NCBI GenBank assembly: GCA_000697455.1
Contig: JNET01032110.1
Coordinates: 1 to 12,216, forward strand
Direction of reading: 5' to 3'
Source: Basidiobolus heterosporus B8920
Taxonomy: Eukaryota; Basidiobolomycota; Basidiobolomycetes; Basidiobolales; Basidiobolaceae
Length of the DNA: 12,216 nt
Made by a program: the position numbers and the translations under genes. The notes under the pieces are model-generated. The model had not been told where the DNA came from and ran no database searches. It saw only the letters and a program-made list of their open reading frames with translations. This document shows, piece after piece, positions 1-7,850 of the stretch (the stretch's first letter is position 1; each line of letters begins with the position of its first letter).

Positions 1-699
1 TCATATAATAGCTTGGACACTCGAGGACCAGGCGCCCCCGATGTTGTAACGTATAATCTAGTTATCGGAGCATTTGCTCGCAAAGGAGGTGATGAGGGAT
101 TCAAATTTGCTTTTCAAGTGTGGGAGGACTTCCGTAGAGATCTAAAGCAATACGAAAAATCACAAGTCAAACAGCGCGGGGACTACGATCCCTATGCTGA
201 CCCGTATCAAAGCCATAGAAGACGCTCCATGCCAGAGCGTAACATGCGACTTGATGTCGAGATCGTGAATTCCATCTTACTTGCCTGTAAGAATGCCGAC
301 TCGAATGAAAACATCGGACAAGCGTTTGCCATTCTAAGAGACGTGTTTGGATTAAGTGGGATACGCGAGAAGCTCTCCGACTATGGTCTGGGCAATGAGG
401 CTGATCAGCTATACCGTATAGAGGCCACGCCTTCCGGCTACCACTTGAGACCCAAACCCAGTACAATCGACCTCATTATCGGAACATGCCTAAAAGCAAA
501 GGAATATCAACGTGGGGTGAACTATTTCTCCGAGATCATTCAAAAATATCCAACACTGCAATTGGACATTCAAAATTTCACAACGGTATCATTTATCTTC
601 CTTCGCCACATTGCCGATATACACGGCCATCGAGGATCACTCTATGACACGCAGAGTTTCAAAGTTCGAAAGAATGTAGAGAATGCTGATAAGAACTAA
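1..699 (+). CDS. Pentatricopeptide-repeat (PPR) protein, 3' part, cut by the left edge
   Basis: The reading frame is open from base 1 to a TAA at 697-699, so at least 232 C-terminal residues are present and the start lies outside the window. PPR-like helical hairpins are visible: one begins at PDVVTYNLVIGAFARKGG, one at LDVEIVNSILLACKNA, and one at RPKPSTIDLIIGTCLKAKEY. The repeats are irregular and separated by long linkers, including a charged, tyrosine-rich stretch (DYDPYADPYQ) between the first two, unlike the regular array of the neighbouring PPR gene. PPR proteins usually bind organellar RNA and act in its processing, stability or translation, so a mitochondrial role is inferred. The targeting region is not in view. 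The last 40 residues do not look PPR-like, and a 69-nt in-frame stretch (586-654) could be an intron. I cannot assign an orthologue. Confidence 0.8.
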   Translation, partial: SYNSLDTRGPGAPDVVTYNLVIGAFARKGGDEGFKFAFQVWEDFRRDLKQYEKSQVKQRGDYDPYADPYQSHRRRSMPERNMRLDVEIVNSILLACKNADSNENIGQAFAILRDVFGLSGIREKLSDYGLGNEADQLYRIEATPSGYHLRPKPSTIDLIIGTCLKAKEYQRGVNYFSEIIQKYPTLQLDIQNFTTVSFIFLRHIADIHGHRGSLYDTQSFKVRKNVENADKN

Positions 700-721
700 T
701 GTATCATTTTAAAGATCATAT

Positions 722-750
722 AATAAATACGTTCCATGCTATGTAATAAA
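722..750 (+). terminator. Two poly(A) signals of the left PPR gene
   Basis: AATAAA occurs at 722-727 and again at 745-750, 22 and 45 bases after the TAA stop, followed by a TG-rich stretch (764-776) of the kind found downstream of cleavage sites. Spacing and strand fit 3'-end formation of the left PPR gene. Confidence 0.6.
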
Positions 751-776
751 CGACAATACTACAACATGTGTGCTGG

Positions 777-786
777 TTTATTTATT
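777..786 (-). terminator. Overlapping poly(A) signals embedding the stop codon of the second PPR gene
   Basis: On the minus strand two AATAAA hexamers (786-781 and 782-777) overlap each other. The TAA stop codon (784-782) lies inside the first. If they are used, the 3' UTR of this gene would be only a few tens of bases long and would end before or within the convergent gene's tail. Confidence 0.45.
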
Positions 787-2485
787 TTGTGAACAAGGAT
801 ACATTAGCTTTAACGGATAGGCCTTGTTTACGAACCAGATATTTGCGCTTGAGTTGATTTGTTATCCGATCCGGTGAAGCGAAGGGGTCATTCAACAGTT
901 GCTGATATATCTTTAGGGCTTTCTCCACGTTACCAGAATTGGCATAGCCCTGAATCAAACTGTTATATGTTGTCACGCTTGGCATCAGGTTGGCAGATTC
1001 CATTTTCTTGACCGTTTCTTCTGCTTGCTCCATCTGGCCTTGTTTGGAGTATCCATTGATTATGATGTTATAGGAAACAACATCGGGGTGAACTCCATGT
1101 TGCATCATGAATGGGAAAAGTTCCCAGGCCTTTTCGAATTCCTTGTTTCGAACAAATCCTTTGAGTAAAGTGTTGTAGGTAATGATATTAGGCGATATGT
1201 TCAACGAGATCATCTCTTTATACTTGGAATCTAACCATTCCGAGGTTTCTTTCTCAGCGCCAAAATTCAAGAGTGTGTTGTAGGTAACTACATCCGGGAA
1301 TACTCCTTTGTCTTTCATCTCCTCAAAACACTGAAGAATTGTCGCTGAATTGCTATGAGACTTATGATAATTCAACAGAGAGTTGTACACAACTGTGCTT
1401 CCAACATAGTCCGAGCTACCCAAAGCACGGCACATCTTGTCAACCAAATCATGCTTCTTACTTCTCAAACAACTGGTCAGCAGAATCTCGTACGTGAATT
1501 GTGTCGGCTTCAAGCCTCGCTTTATCATCTCTTCATAATATCCTATCGCTTGTCTGATATCATTTCGACTGGTATAGAGTTGTATCAGCACATTGTACGT
1601 TTTAGCGGTAGGTAACATTCCATTTTGAAGCATTTCTTTATAATATTTACACGCCTTCGCGACTTGCCCATTTTTACCATAGCCATCAATCAGAATGGTA
1701 TATGTAATAGCATTAGGTTCGATCTTCTTGCTTTTCATCTCATGGTATACTTGAATGGCATTTTCCATTCGATGAAGCTTTGCATATGTGTCTATTAGAT
1801 TGTTGTAGAGCATTAGATTGCCTGGAATCCCTCGAATCACTAATTCCTGTTGATGTAATCGAACTTCCCCAAAGGTACCAATTTCTTTAAGGACGGAGAA
1901 AAGGATGCAATAGGTCACCTCGTTGAGTTCGATACCCTTGGATTTCATTTCCTTGAAAAGTAACATGGCTTTATCTGGGTGAGCTTTACTTAGTAAGTGA
2001 AATATGGTATTGTAGACTGTCGTGTTGGGTGGGACGTTTTCCACTTCCATTTTCTCAAACAATTGAAGAGCGGAAGGGAGATCTCCCAACTTCCCGAATA
2101 AAACGATGGCCTGGTTGTAAGTCCGTTGCTTGTGGAAATTCCCTTCTTTTATATGCTCGAGCACTGCTTTCAGTTTGTCAGGGTCTACTTGTTTGAAGTG
2201 GCGGTGAAGTTGACTTAGAAAAAGTCGGGTATTTCGTTCGTGACTTTCTCCTTTGGACTCTTGCTTAGTCTGGAGAAAATCATCTATAGCTTTGTTTAGT
2301 TCTTCGTGCTGTTGGGTTAAGCTGACAGAGTGAGAGTTAAGCCGGATTGCTTTTAGAGCCTCAGTGGTAGCAAGAAGACGCCGTGTAGCCAGTCGAGCTG
2401 GAGGAGGTACGTGCGCTTGGAGACATGTAGGGCGAAAATAAGATACTCTTAATAAACCGGACCGACAAAAGCTACTCAAGAACAT
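782..2485 (-). CDS. Mitochondrial P-class PPR protein with 12 tandem motifs
   Basis: An intronless gene for 567 residues. I start at the ATG at 2485 because the residues after it form a good mitochondrial presequence: MFLSSFCRSGLLRVSYF and then many arginines, with no acidic residue for about 40 positions. An upstream in-frame ATG at 2575 would add 30 residues of unlike character. Residues 120-539 are twelve PPR motifs in tandem, nearly all exactly 35 residues (one 34, one 36), for example PDVVTYNTLLNFGAEKE and PNIITYNTLLKGF, followed by a basic 28-residue tail. Known family role: each motif forms a helix-turn-helix that reads one RNA base, and P-class arrays act in organellar RNA stability, processing or translation. 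Such regularity is more typical of plant than fungal PPR proteins. The RNA target and orthologue are not identifiable here. Confidence 0.92.
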   Translation of the reverse strand: MFLSSFCRSGLLRVSYFRPTCLQAHVPPPARLATRRLLATTEALKAIRLNSHSVSLTQQHEELNKAIDDFLQTKQESKGESHERNTRLFLSQLHRHFKQVDPDKLKAVLEHIKEGNFHKQRTYNQAIVLFGKLGDLPSALQLFEKMEVENVPPNTTVYNTIFHLLSKAHPDKAMLLFKEMKSKGIELNEVTYCILFSVLKEIGTFGEVRLHQQELVIRGIPGNLMLYNNLIDTYAKLHRMENAIQVYHEMKSKKIEPNAITYTILIDGYGKNGQVAKACKYYKEMLQNGMLPTAKTYNVLIQLYTSRNDIRQAIGYYEEMIKRGLKPTQFTYEILLTSCLRSKKHDLVDKMCRALGSSDYVGSTVVYNSLLNYHKSHSNSATILQCFEEMKDKGVFPDVVTYNTLLNFGAEKETSEWLDSKYKEMISLNISPNIITYNTLLKGFVRNKEFEKAWELFPFMMQHGVHPDVVSYNIIINGYSKQGQMEQAEETVKKMESANLMPSVTTYNSLIQGYANSGNVEKALKIYQQLLNDPFASPDRITNQLKRKYLVRKQGLSVKANVSLFTK

Positions 2486-2599
2486 ATAAACGAAAGTTAA
2501 CCCCAAATTAGATTGGGTATTAGCGTTAAGAAGGTAGAGTGGCAAAAATTTTCGATCATCTTGATCACTACTCAAATTGATGCTGACAGTAGGTATAGA

Positions 2600-2605
2600 T
2601 TTATT
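2600..2605 (-). terminator. Poly(A) signal of the JJJ1 homologue
   Basis: AATAAA on the minus strand, 76 bases after the TAG stop of the JJJ1-like gene at 2682. The 196-bp gap 2486-2681 therefore holds both this 3' end and the promoter of the second PPR gene. Confidence 0.6.
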
Positions 2606-2681
2606 AGCGTATTAAGATGTGTATTCTAACATCGAAACAAAAGTGTACAGATGACTACATGTAGCCTGACGTCTTTCCAAC

Positions 2682-4518
2682 CTAACGTCTTTTCCCCTTC
2701 TTATTTTTCTTGACATCCTCCCACCGCACGCCAGGAGCCAGAACATGCCCGGTGGTTTTGATATGTGTGAACAGTTGATTACGAGATGGATAGACGGATT
2801 CACACACATTGCAGATGAACTAAAGAATTAGGGTTGTTATTATTTGGCAGGTCTGATGTCTGACTATACGCGACTTACATGTTCATCAGCATCAATCTCC
2901 TCTGAGGATTTGTTCGTAGCTTTCTTGATTTTTTCTTCTTTTGCTTGCTTTCGCTTTTCTTTCTTCAATTTGGCTCTTCCTTTTGGCTTATCGAGGGTAT
3001 CCTCATTATCGTCAGCATGTCCGTCAGCATTGTCGTCGCTCTTCATGGGTTCCTGCTGTTCGATAAGTTCTTCTGCAAGGGACTCCTCACCATACATAGG
3101 TATGGATTTGTTACGTCTTCCTTTGACTTTTTTCTTTTTGCTCTTTCCTAGACTTGTGGCTTGGAGCAATTCTGATAACTCGTTGTCTTCTTTATCATCT
3201 GAAAGAGTTGGTGTTAGGTCGTCCTGAAGTGAACTGGGATATTCTGAGCTGTCTATCTCATCATCAGATATGATAGGGAATTGTTCGGGATCAAGGGTTT
3301 CTAGGTTCTGATCTTCTGAGCCAATAATTGACCCAGTACCGGAATACAATTCCTCCTCCGCAAGAAGTTCTGAGCGCAGCATTTCTACTTGCTTAACGTG
3401 TTTCTTGGACTTTTCGTGGTTGATCCATTGTTTCTCTGACTTGAAAGCTTTGTTACAAGCGGCACAATAGAGTTCATCTGGAATAACTTCCTCTACTTCA
3501 GAGTCAACCTCAACTTCGAAATATTCGCCAAGAGCCTCATCAATAGCCTCCTCGTTCACCTTAGCCCATGCTTGTTCTTGATAATTCTGCGCCTGTGCCA
3601 TTTTTTCTGCCTTTTCCTTGGCAAGTCTTTGCTTTTGCTCAAGAGCCTTGGCTTCACGCTGAGCTTGGAATGCATCGAGATATGCCTTAACTCTGGGATC
3701 TCTCTTTTTTATAAAGGCAACCAAATTTCTAACAGTCTCATTGTACTCCTTTCTGGCTGCGTCTCTGAGTTTTTGATTTTCTTTTTCCATTGCTCTTTTG
3801 TATCGTCTATTAGGAGCTTCAGAAAGGCGATGCTGATCGCACCATGCAAAGCTCTTAAATGTTGAGAAATTCTGCCAATAGTTGTAGAACTCTCTTAGAG
3901 AACCTTCCTCTTCATTTTCCTCGTCATACCCTGTCTTACTATTTCCGAAAGCCATAAGTGAAGCCCAATGTGGCTCCATGGTTCCGTCATCTGTGTAAGC
4001 TTCTTGCTCCTCAGTAGTCAAACGAGTGAATAGCTCTCGATAAATCGAATAAAATCCATCCTGTTTGTCGTTGTACCCGTTAAAAGCGGATACACTAAAG
4101 TAAGACATGAGATCTGCCAGAGTAATCCCGGCAGAGGAATCCTCAGTATTTCCGGTATGCGATTCGCCACGAAGAATAGCATCACGATGAGAATCATACC
4201 TACGTTGTAAAGAAAATAAATCAATACCAGTACTGGGAAATGTGAAGTGACAAGTTCAATACCATGCTCGTTCTTGGGGATCTGACAACACCTCATAAGC
4301 TGATTGGATTTCAGCAAATACTTTTGTAGCTTCTTCAACTCTATGGTGGTTCTTATCTGATTAATTAAAACGGTTAGGGTATGTCTTCTCATGCGTAACT
4401 AGCAAAGAAACCAGTCACCTGGATGCCACTCTAACGCCTTTCGACGATAGGCTTTCTTGAGATCGCTATCATCCGCAGTTTTTTCCACTCCTAATAGTTC
4501 ATAGTAACAGGTACGCAT
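2682..4518 (-). CDS. JJJ1: J-domain co-chaperone JJJ1/DNAJC21 homologue, ribosome biogenesis factor
   Basis: Four exons, minus strand: 4518-4419, 4356-4263, 4199-2879, 2819-2682, giving 550 residues (yeast Jjj1 is about 590). Introns are 62, 63 and 59 nt. The J-domain starts at the ATG ([20 protein letters not shown]), carries HPD at residues 32-34, and continues to [17 protein letters not shown]. Then come the family-specific block with [18 protein letters not shown] and YRELF, a charged helical region ([19 protein letters not shown]), zinc finger 1 (C310, C313, H326, H332), a long acidic and lysine-rich linker, and zinc finger 2 in the last exon (C508, C511, H524, H530). In yeast this protein stimulates Hsp70 Ssa on cytosolic pre-60S particles and helps release Arx1 with Rei1. 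Domain order and both C2H2 fingers match the family, so the assignment is firm. Intron 1 splits the aspartate codon of HPD. Confidence 0.96.
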
Positions 4519-4824
4519 TCTGAACTCTTCACTATGTACTCGACCAAATATGCCGAACAAACGAACAAGCTGACAACTGAATCAGAAGAAATATCTTCAG
4601 AAATAGAGAAGACTATTTTGAAGTAGCAGTACAGAACTGATCGTGGTGAAAGTATCACTAGACTAGTCGCAGTAAAAATCACAATGATCCATTTTTTTTA
4701 ACCGTCAAGATCATTTGGATGATTTAAATTTATTGGATTAGAGGGTAGGTATCAGTTAGATAGGAAGTGAGAACTGATACTCGAAACGGCGCCATACATA
4801 AGTCACCATCGTAGGCCAGGAAAT
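4519..4824. other. Intergenic gap: JJJ1 promoter and decarboxylase 3' flank
   Basis: About 300 bases between the JJJ1 start codon and the poly(A) signal of the decarboxylase. I see no gene. It contains an 8-base A/T homopolymer at 4692-4699, a common nucleosome-excluding element in fungal promoters, and an inverted repeat at 4749-4780. An ATG at 4682 on the minus strand opens a 63-codon frame that overlaps the JJJ1 start out of frame. It would matter only if transcription began above it, which cannot be judged here. Confidence 0.6.
4749..4780. repeat. 9-bp inverted repeat, GTATCAGTT / AACTGATAC
   Basis: GTATCAGTT at 4749-4757 pairs perfectly with AACTGATAC at 4772-4780 across a 14-base loop. 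It lies between the decarboxylase poly(A) signal and the JJJ1 promoter. It could be a dyad protein-binding site or a weak hairpin, or chance. Confidence 0.5.
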
Positions 4825-4830
4825 TTTATT
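4825..4830 (-). terminator. Poly(A) signal of malonyl-CoA decarboxylase
   Basis: AATAAA on the minus strand, about 32 bases past the TAG stop at 4863-4865, at typical spacing for 3'-end formation of the decarboxylase transcript. Confidence 0.65.
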
Positions 4831-4862
4831 GAGTAAATCACTCAAGAGTGGAGGTGAATCTT

Positions 4863-7430
4863 CTACACCGTTGCTAATGGATGGAATCTGGCGTTCTCCA
4901 GTAACAGCGAGTCATTTTCATTGACAGCGATAGTGCCATACTTTAGATAATTATGATTGTTGGATTCTACTTGGGATAGAACATAATTGTAATTGACCAT
5001 CATGCCCAAGGACTGTACGATGCCTTTCTCTGGTTTGTCGCGGGTTATCGTGGGATGTGTTAGTCGATCGTCGCGGGATGTGAAAGGGAATGCGGTAAGT
5101 TACCTGAAGTATCTGCAAGCCAATTAATACGGTGTACGCAAGCTCCATTTCGAATATGGAAGTTGGCTGAGAATTGGATTGGATATAGGTAGGAACACGG
5201 GTAAGAACACGGGTAAGAATACGGGTAGGAATAGAGTTAGATCAGGAATGAACTGGCTGGAATATTCTGCCTACATAAATACTAACCAACTGGATCATAT
5301 GCCAAATATCCTCTCTTTTGGCTCAATAGATATCTAGCAAACAGGAATGGTTGCATTATTATCTCCGATTTCGTATGGTTGAGTCATGTTAGACGAATTA
5401 CCTAGCACATAGACGCATCAATGGAGCCTTGACTATTTCGGAGGTTTTTGCATCCTTAAACCAGGAGTTCGAGTGAATAATATCCTGAGTGAGTAAATTG
5501 TTTAGTTCAGATGGCGAAACAAGACCGTAGCGAACCATCACCAATACAGACTTGGAATATCTGAATGGGCTCTTTGTCACCCAGTGTTGATAAGCGTTTG
5601 GCATCTTCTGGCGAAAGAATTGAAGGCTCTTGGCGGACCAGTTGATTATCTAGCCATTTCTTGAACTTTGGTATTGGTGATAGGGTACAGAAGGTGTGGA
5701 TCTGAGGGAACTCTTCTTTGAGAACTCCTACTACTCGTTTAATCAAGAAATTTCCCAATTCAACCCCCGACAAACCACGTTGAGAGGTGATCGAGTAGAA
5801 TATAGCTGAGCGGATGGTTTCAGAGGGATTGACGTGGCCAGGAGACGGGTCATTCAGGATGTTCTGTTCAATCTCATAAGTATCGAGCTTCAAGAAGATC
5901 GTCTTTGTAAAGGAGATACTTACTTGCACGTTATCTGAAACGTCGGTTACCAATGCAACTTGGACAAAAACTAAAGGATCGTTGGGCATGCTTCTATGGA
6001 AAAACCCGAAGCATCTTCTCCCACGTCCAACACGTCTGCTCACCTTGGTGATTAAAGCGGGTTGATTTGGTTCAACAAAAGCATGTACTCTACCTTTTCA
6101 AATCTGCCCAATTACTGAAGGCGTGAACTGCCTCGTATTGAGCAAGCTGGTTTATACGTTAGTTCGCTTTCTACATTCCCCCAAGGGTTTCCTAAATCTT
6201 ACTTTTTCCAATGTTGCAGCTGGTGAATTCCAAGTGATCCTCTCCAGCTCAAGGAAGCCCAGTAACCAATTCTGTAGTTTTTCCTTGAGGGCATCACTCA
6301 ATGATGCGATATTGAGATCAGCCTTGTCTCGACTCAAGATTTCCTAATGATTCGTTAGATTGCTAAAATTTAGAGAACGTCTACATCTAACACACTCACC
6401 AGCATATCGCTTCTCATATCCACCAAGAATCTCATACCACCCGGGAGTTTGTTGACATTGTCAAAGAATCGGTTGTAAGGTGGCACTAGGGTCTGGTTCA
6501 ATATCTGCTGCGCTCGTAAAATCGCTTTTTGCGCCCCTTCCTAGACCAATGATTAATAGGCTTGTCAATGCCACATTCAAAATAAGAGAATACCGTTTTA
6601 TTATTAGCAGCATTGACATAATGTCTAGCTGCTTTGGAAATGTCATCCTTTGGTGGACCTAATGAATATCGATGATTAAGGGTTTTATGGAAAAATACGT
6701 CAATTCCAGAAACTTACCAAATTCCCGGCTCATAAGATCCAGGAAGCTCCTTTTCCCTTTCTACGGACCGGAATTAAGTTAATTTTTGTTGATATTCTCG
6801 TGAGGTTATTTTGGCTGAACTACCTTATCTAAAGATTCGTACAATTCGCAGCATTTTTTCGTCACTACCGAGGGAATCAGGTCACCGTGTGCCTGATTAA
6901 GGTTGATAACTGAACGTAGGTGGTCAAGAATGTATTGATCATTGTGAACAACTCGATGGGCCTCTGATTCTCCGAGAAGAAAGAGTCCTACAAGTAAGGA
7001 AAATATAAATCAACCAATTAAGCCAAGTTGGAAATCAAAGAACTGAGGCGAACCTGGTTCGTGAGTATAATTCGAGATATCCTTCCAGTAGGTGCTCACA
7101 ACGTTGGAACGTATCGGCTCTTGAAGGATTCTTTCATGTTGAGGGACTTTTGGTTTATCTCCAGTTTGTTTTGTTTGGTTACTATCACCAGAAGTGTCTT
7201 GACTTTTACTTTGGTAAGTACGCCGAGCCATGACAGTGACTGTAGGCCTTAAGTTGGTCGGCAGTATAGACTGGATAGGTTAGAAAGAAAGTTATGTGTC
7301 ACTAAGGTTCAGGAGGTCCAGAATGCTTAGCAAAAGACTGAAGAGATACTTTGATATTGGCTTGACGAAGCGAATGGAGTACCCCAAACCGTCTAAAAAG
7401 GGGATAATATGATAAGTAACTTTTTTCCAT
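4863..7430 (-). CDS. MLYCD: Malonyl-CoA decarboxylase, 13 exons plus a likely presequence exon
   Basis: Converts malonyl-CoA to acetyl-CoA and CO2. Exons (minus): 7430-7350 (tentative), 7270-7054, 6987-6824, 6760-6718, 6658-6594, 6540-6400, 6343-6203, 6146-6094, 6035-5924, 5863-5552, 5484-5402, 5333-5287, 5166-5104, 5029-4863. This gives 562 residues, or 522 if translation starts at the ATG at 7231 (human: 493). Joins follow the human protein almost without gaps: KLPGGMRFLVDMRSDML, LELERITWNSP, YEAVHAFSNWADLKRRVG, CFGFFHRSMPNDPLVFVQVA, GLSGVELGNFLIKRVV, APLMRLC, INWLADTS, MMVNYNY. The serine of TLSPIP (residue 401) and the histidine of ANFHIRNG (490) match the catalytic Ser329 and His423 reported for the human enzyme. 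The C-terminus is HPLATV, with no SKL-type peroxisomal signal. Least certain are the 5' exon and the GTCTGT donor after 5552. Confidence 0.95.
5167..5286 (-). other. Longest decarboxylase intron (120 nt), expanded by a 12-bp array
   Basis: Donor G|GTTAGT and acceptor TTCTCAG|CC join GAT CCA GTT G to CC AAC TTC CAT, giving DPVANFH, the conserved block around the catalytic histidine. At 120 nt it is about twice the local norm. A CTAAC branch-like site lies at 5240-5236, and everything from there to the acceptor is free of AG on the transcribed strand. Confidence 0.85.
5188..5235. repeat. 12-bp minisatellite, four copies, inside a decarboxylase intron
   Basis: Four tandem 12-mers on the plus strand: GGTAGGAACACG (5188-5199), GGTAAGAACACG (5200-5211), GGTAAGAATACG (5212-5223) and GGTAGGAATAGA (5224-5235). 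Neighbouring copies differ by one base, except the decayed last copy. On the transcribed strand the unit is pyrimidine-rich and contains no AG. Confidence 0.9.
5864..5923 (-). other. 60-nt decarboxylase intron with no in-frame stop
   Basis: Donor CAA|GTAAGT and acceptor TTGAACAG|AAC, phase 0. The 60 nt read as 20 codons without a stop (VSISFTKTIFLKLDTYEIEQ). Removing them gives SDNVQNILNDPSP, which aligns with human SSNIQAIVKEHPP without a gap, so it is read as an intron. Confidence 0.85.
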
Positions 7431-7850
7431 GATTGCACAACCAATTACACCAAGCAGGCATAGTCAGTGAAAAGAACAAGAAGATATGTACTTTAACATG
7501 AGCTGCGTATGACAGAGTATATCAGAAAAGATATGAAGACACTAAGGTCTGAAACCAGTGAAGTATATATGTTGAAAGAAAAATACACAAACTTACTGTG
7601 GGAATTTGTGGCAGTCTATCAAAAAGAGGGTGAGAATTCCTAATAGGTTTGCATTGAGGTTACTGACTGCTAAGTCAGATATTTGTAGAATAAAGTAACG
7701 AACTAGAATCAAGTCAGTGACAGGTCCAGAGCCTAAGCCTTGTTACCGACGTTGTCCTCTCTGCTTTAAATAATTTATCCTAAATGAACGTCATCCTACA
7801 TATTACAATACTACCGATCATCCCATATAAATCGTCTAGATGCCGGGGAT

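Noticed and set aside
167-466. Minus-strand open frame of 99 codons
   Set aside because: It lies wholly antisense to the left PPR gene, which has recognisable repeats, and the product has no family features.
2844-3227. Plus-strand frame of 127 codons, rich in serine and phenylalanine
   Set aside because: It is the complement of the acidic and lysine-rich linker of JJJ1. Its composition is what antisense reading of that linker gives.
4491-4682. 63-codon minus-strand frame overlapping the JJJ1 start, a possible overlapping uORF
   Set aside because: The transcription start is unknown, the frame is not protein-like, and JJJ1 exon 1 explains the overlap in another frame.
5188-5235. The 12-bp array as a CRISPR or telomere-like repeat
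   Set aside because: There are no spacers, the units are directly adjacent, and the array sits inside a eukaryotic intron.
6036-6093. Reading the exon upstream of GTGAGC as coding (VHAFVEPNQPALITKVS, decarboxylase gene)
   Set aside because: It looked like the VHAF block, but the true block is YEAVHAFSNWADLK at 6146-6094. Using CAG at 6036 as acceptor restores KRRVGRG as in the human enzyme.
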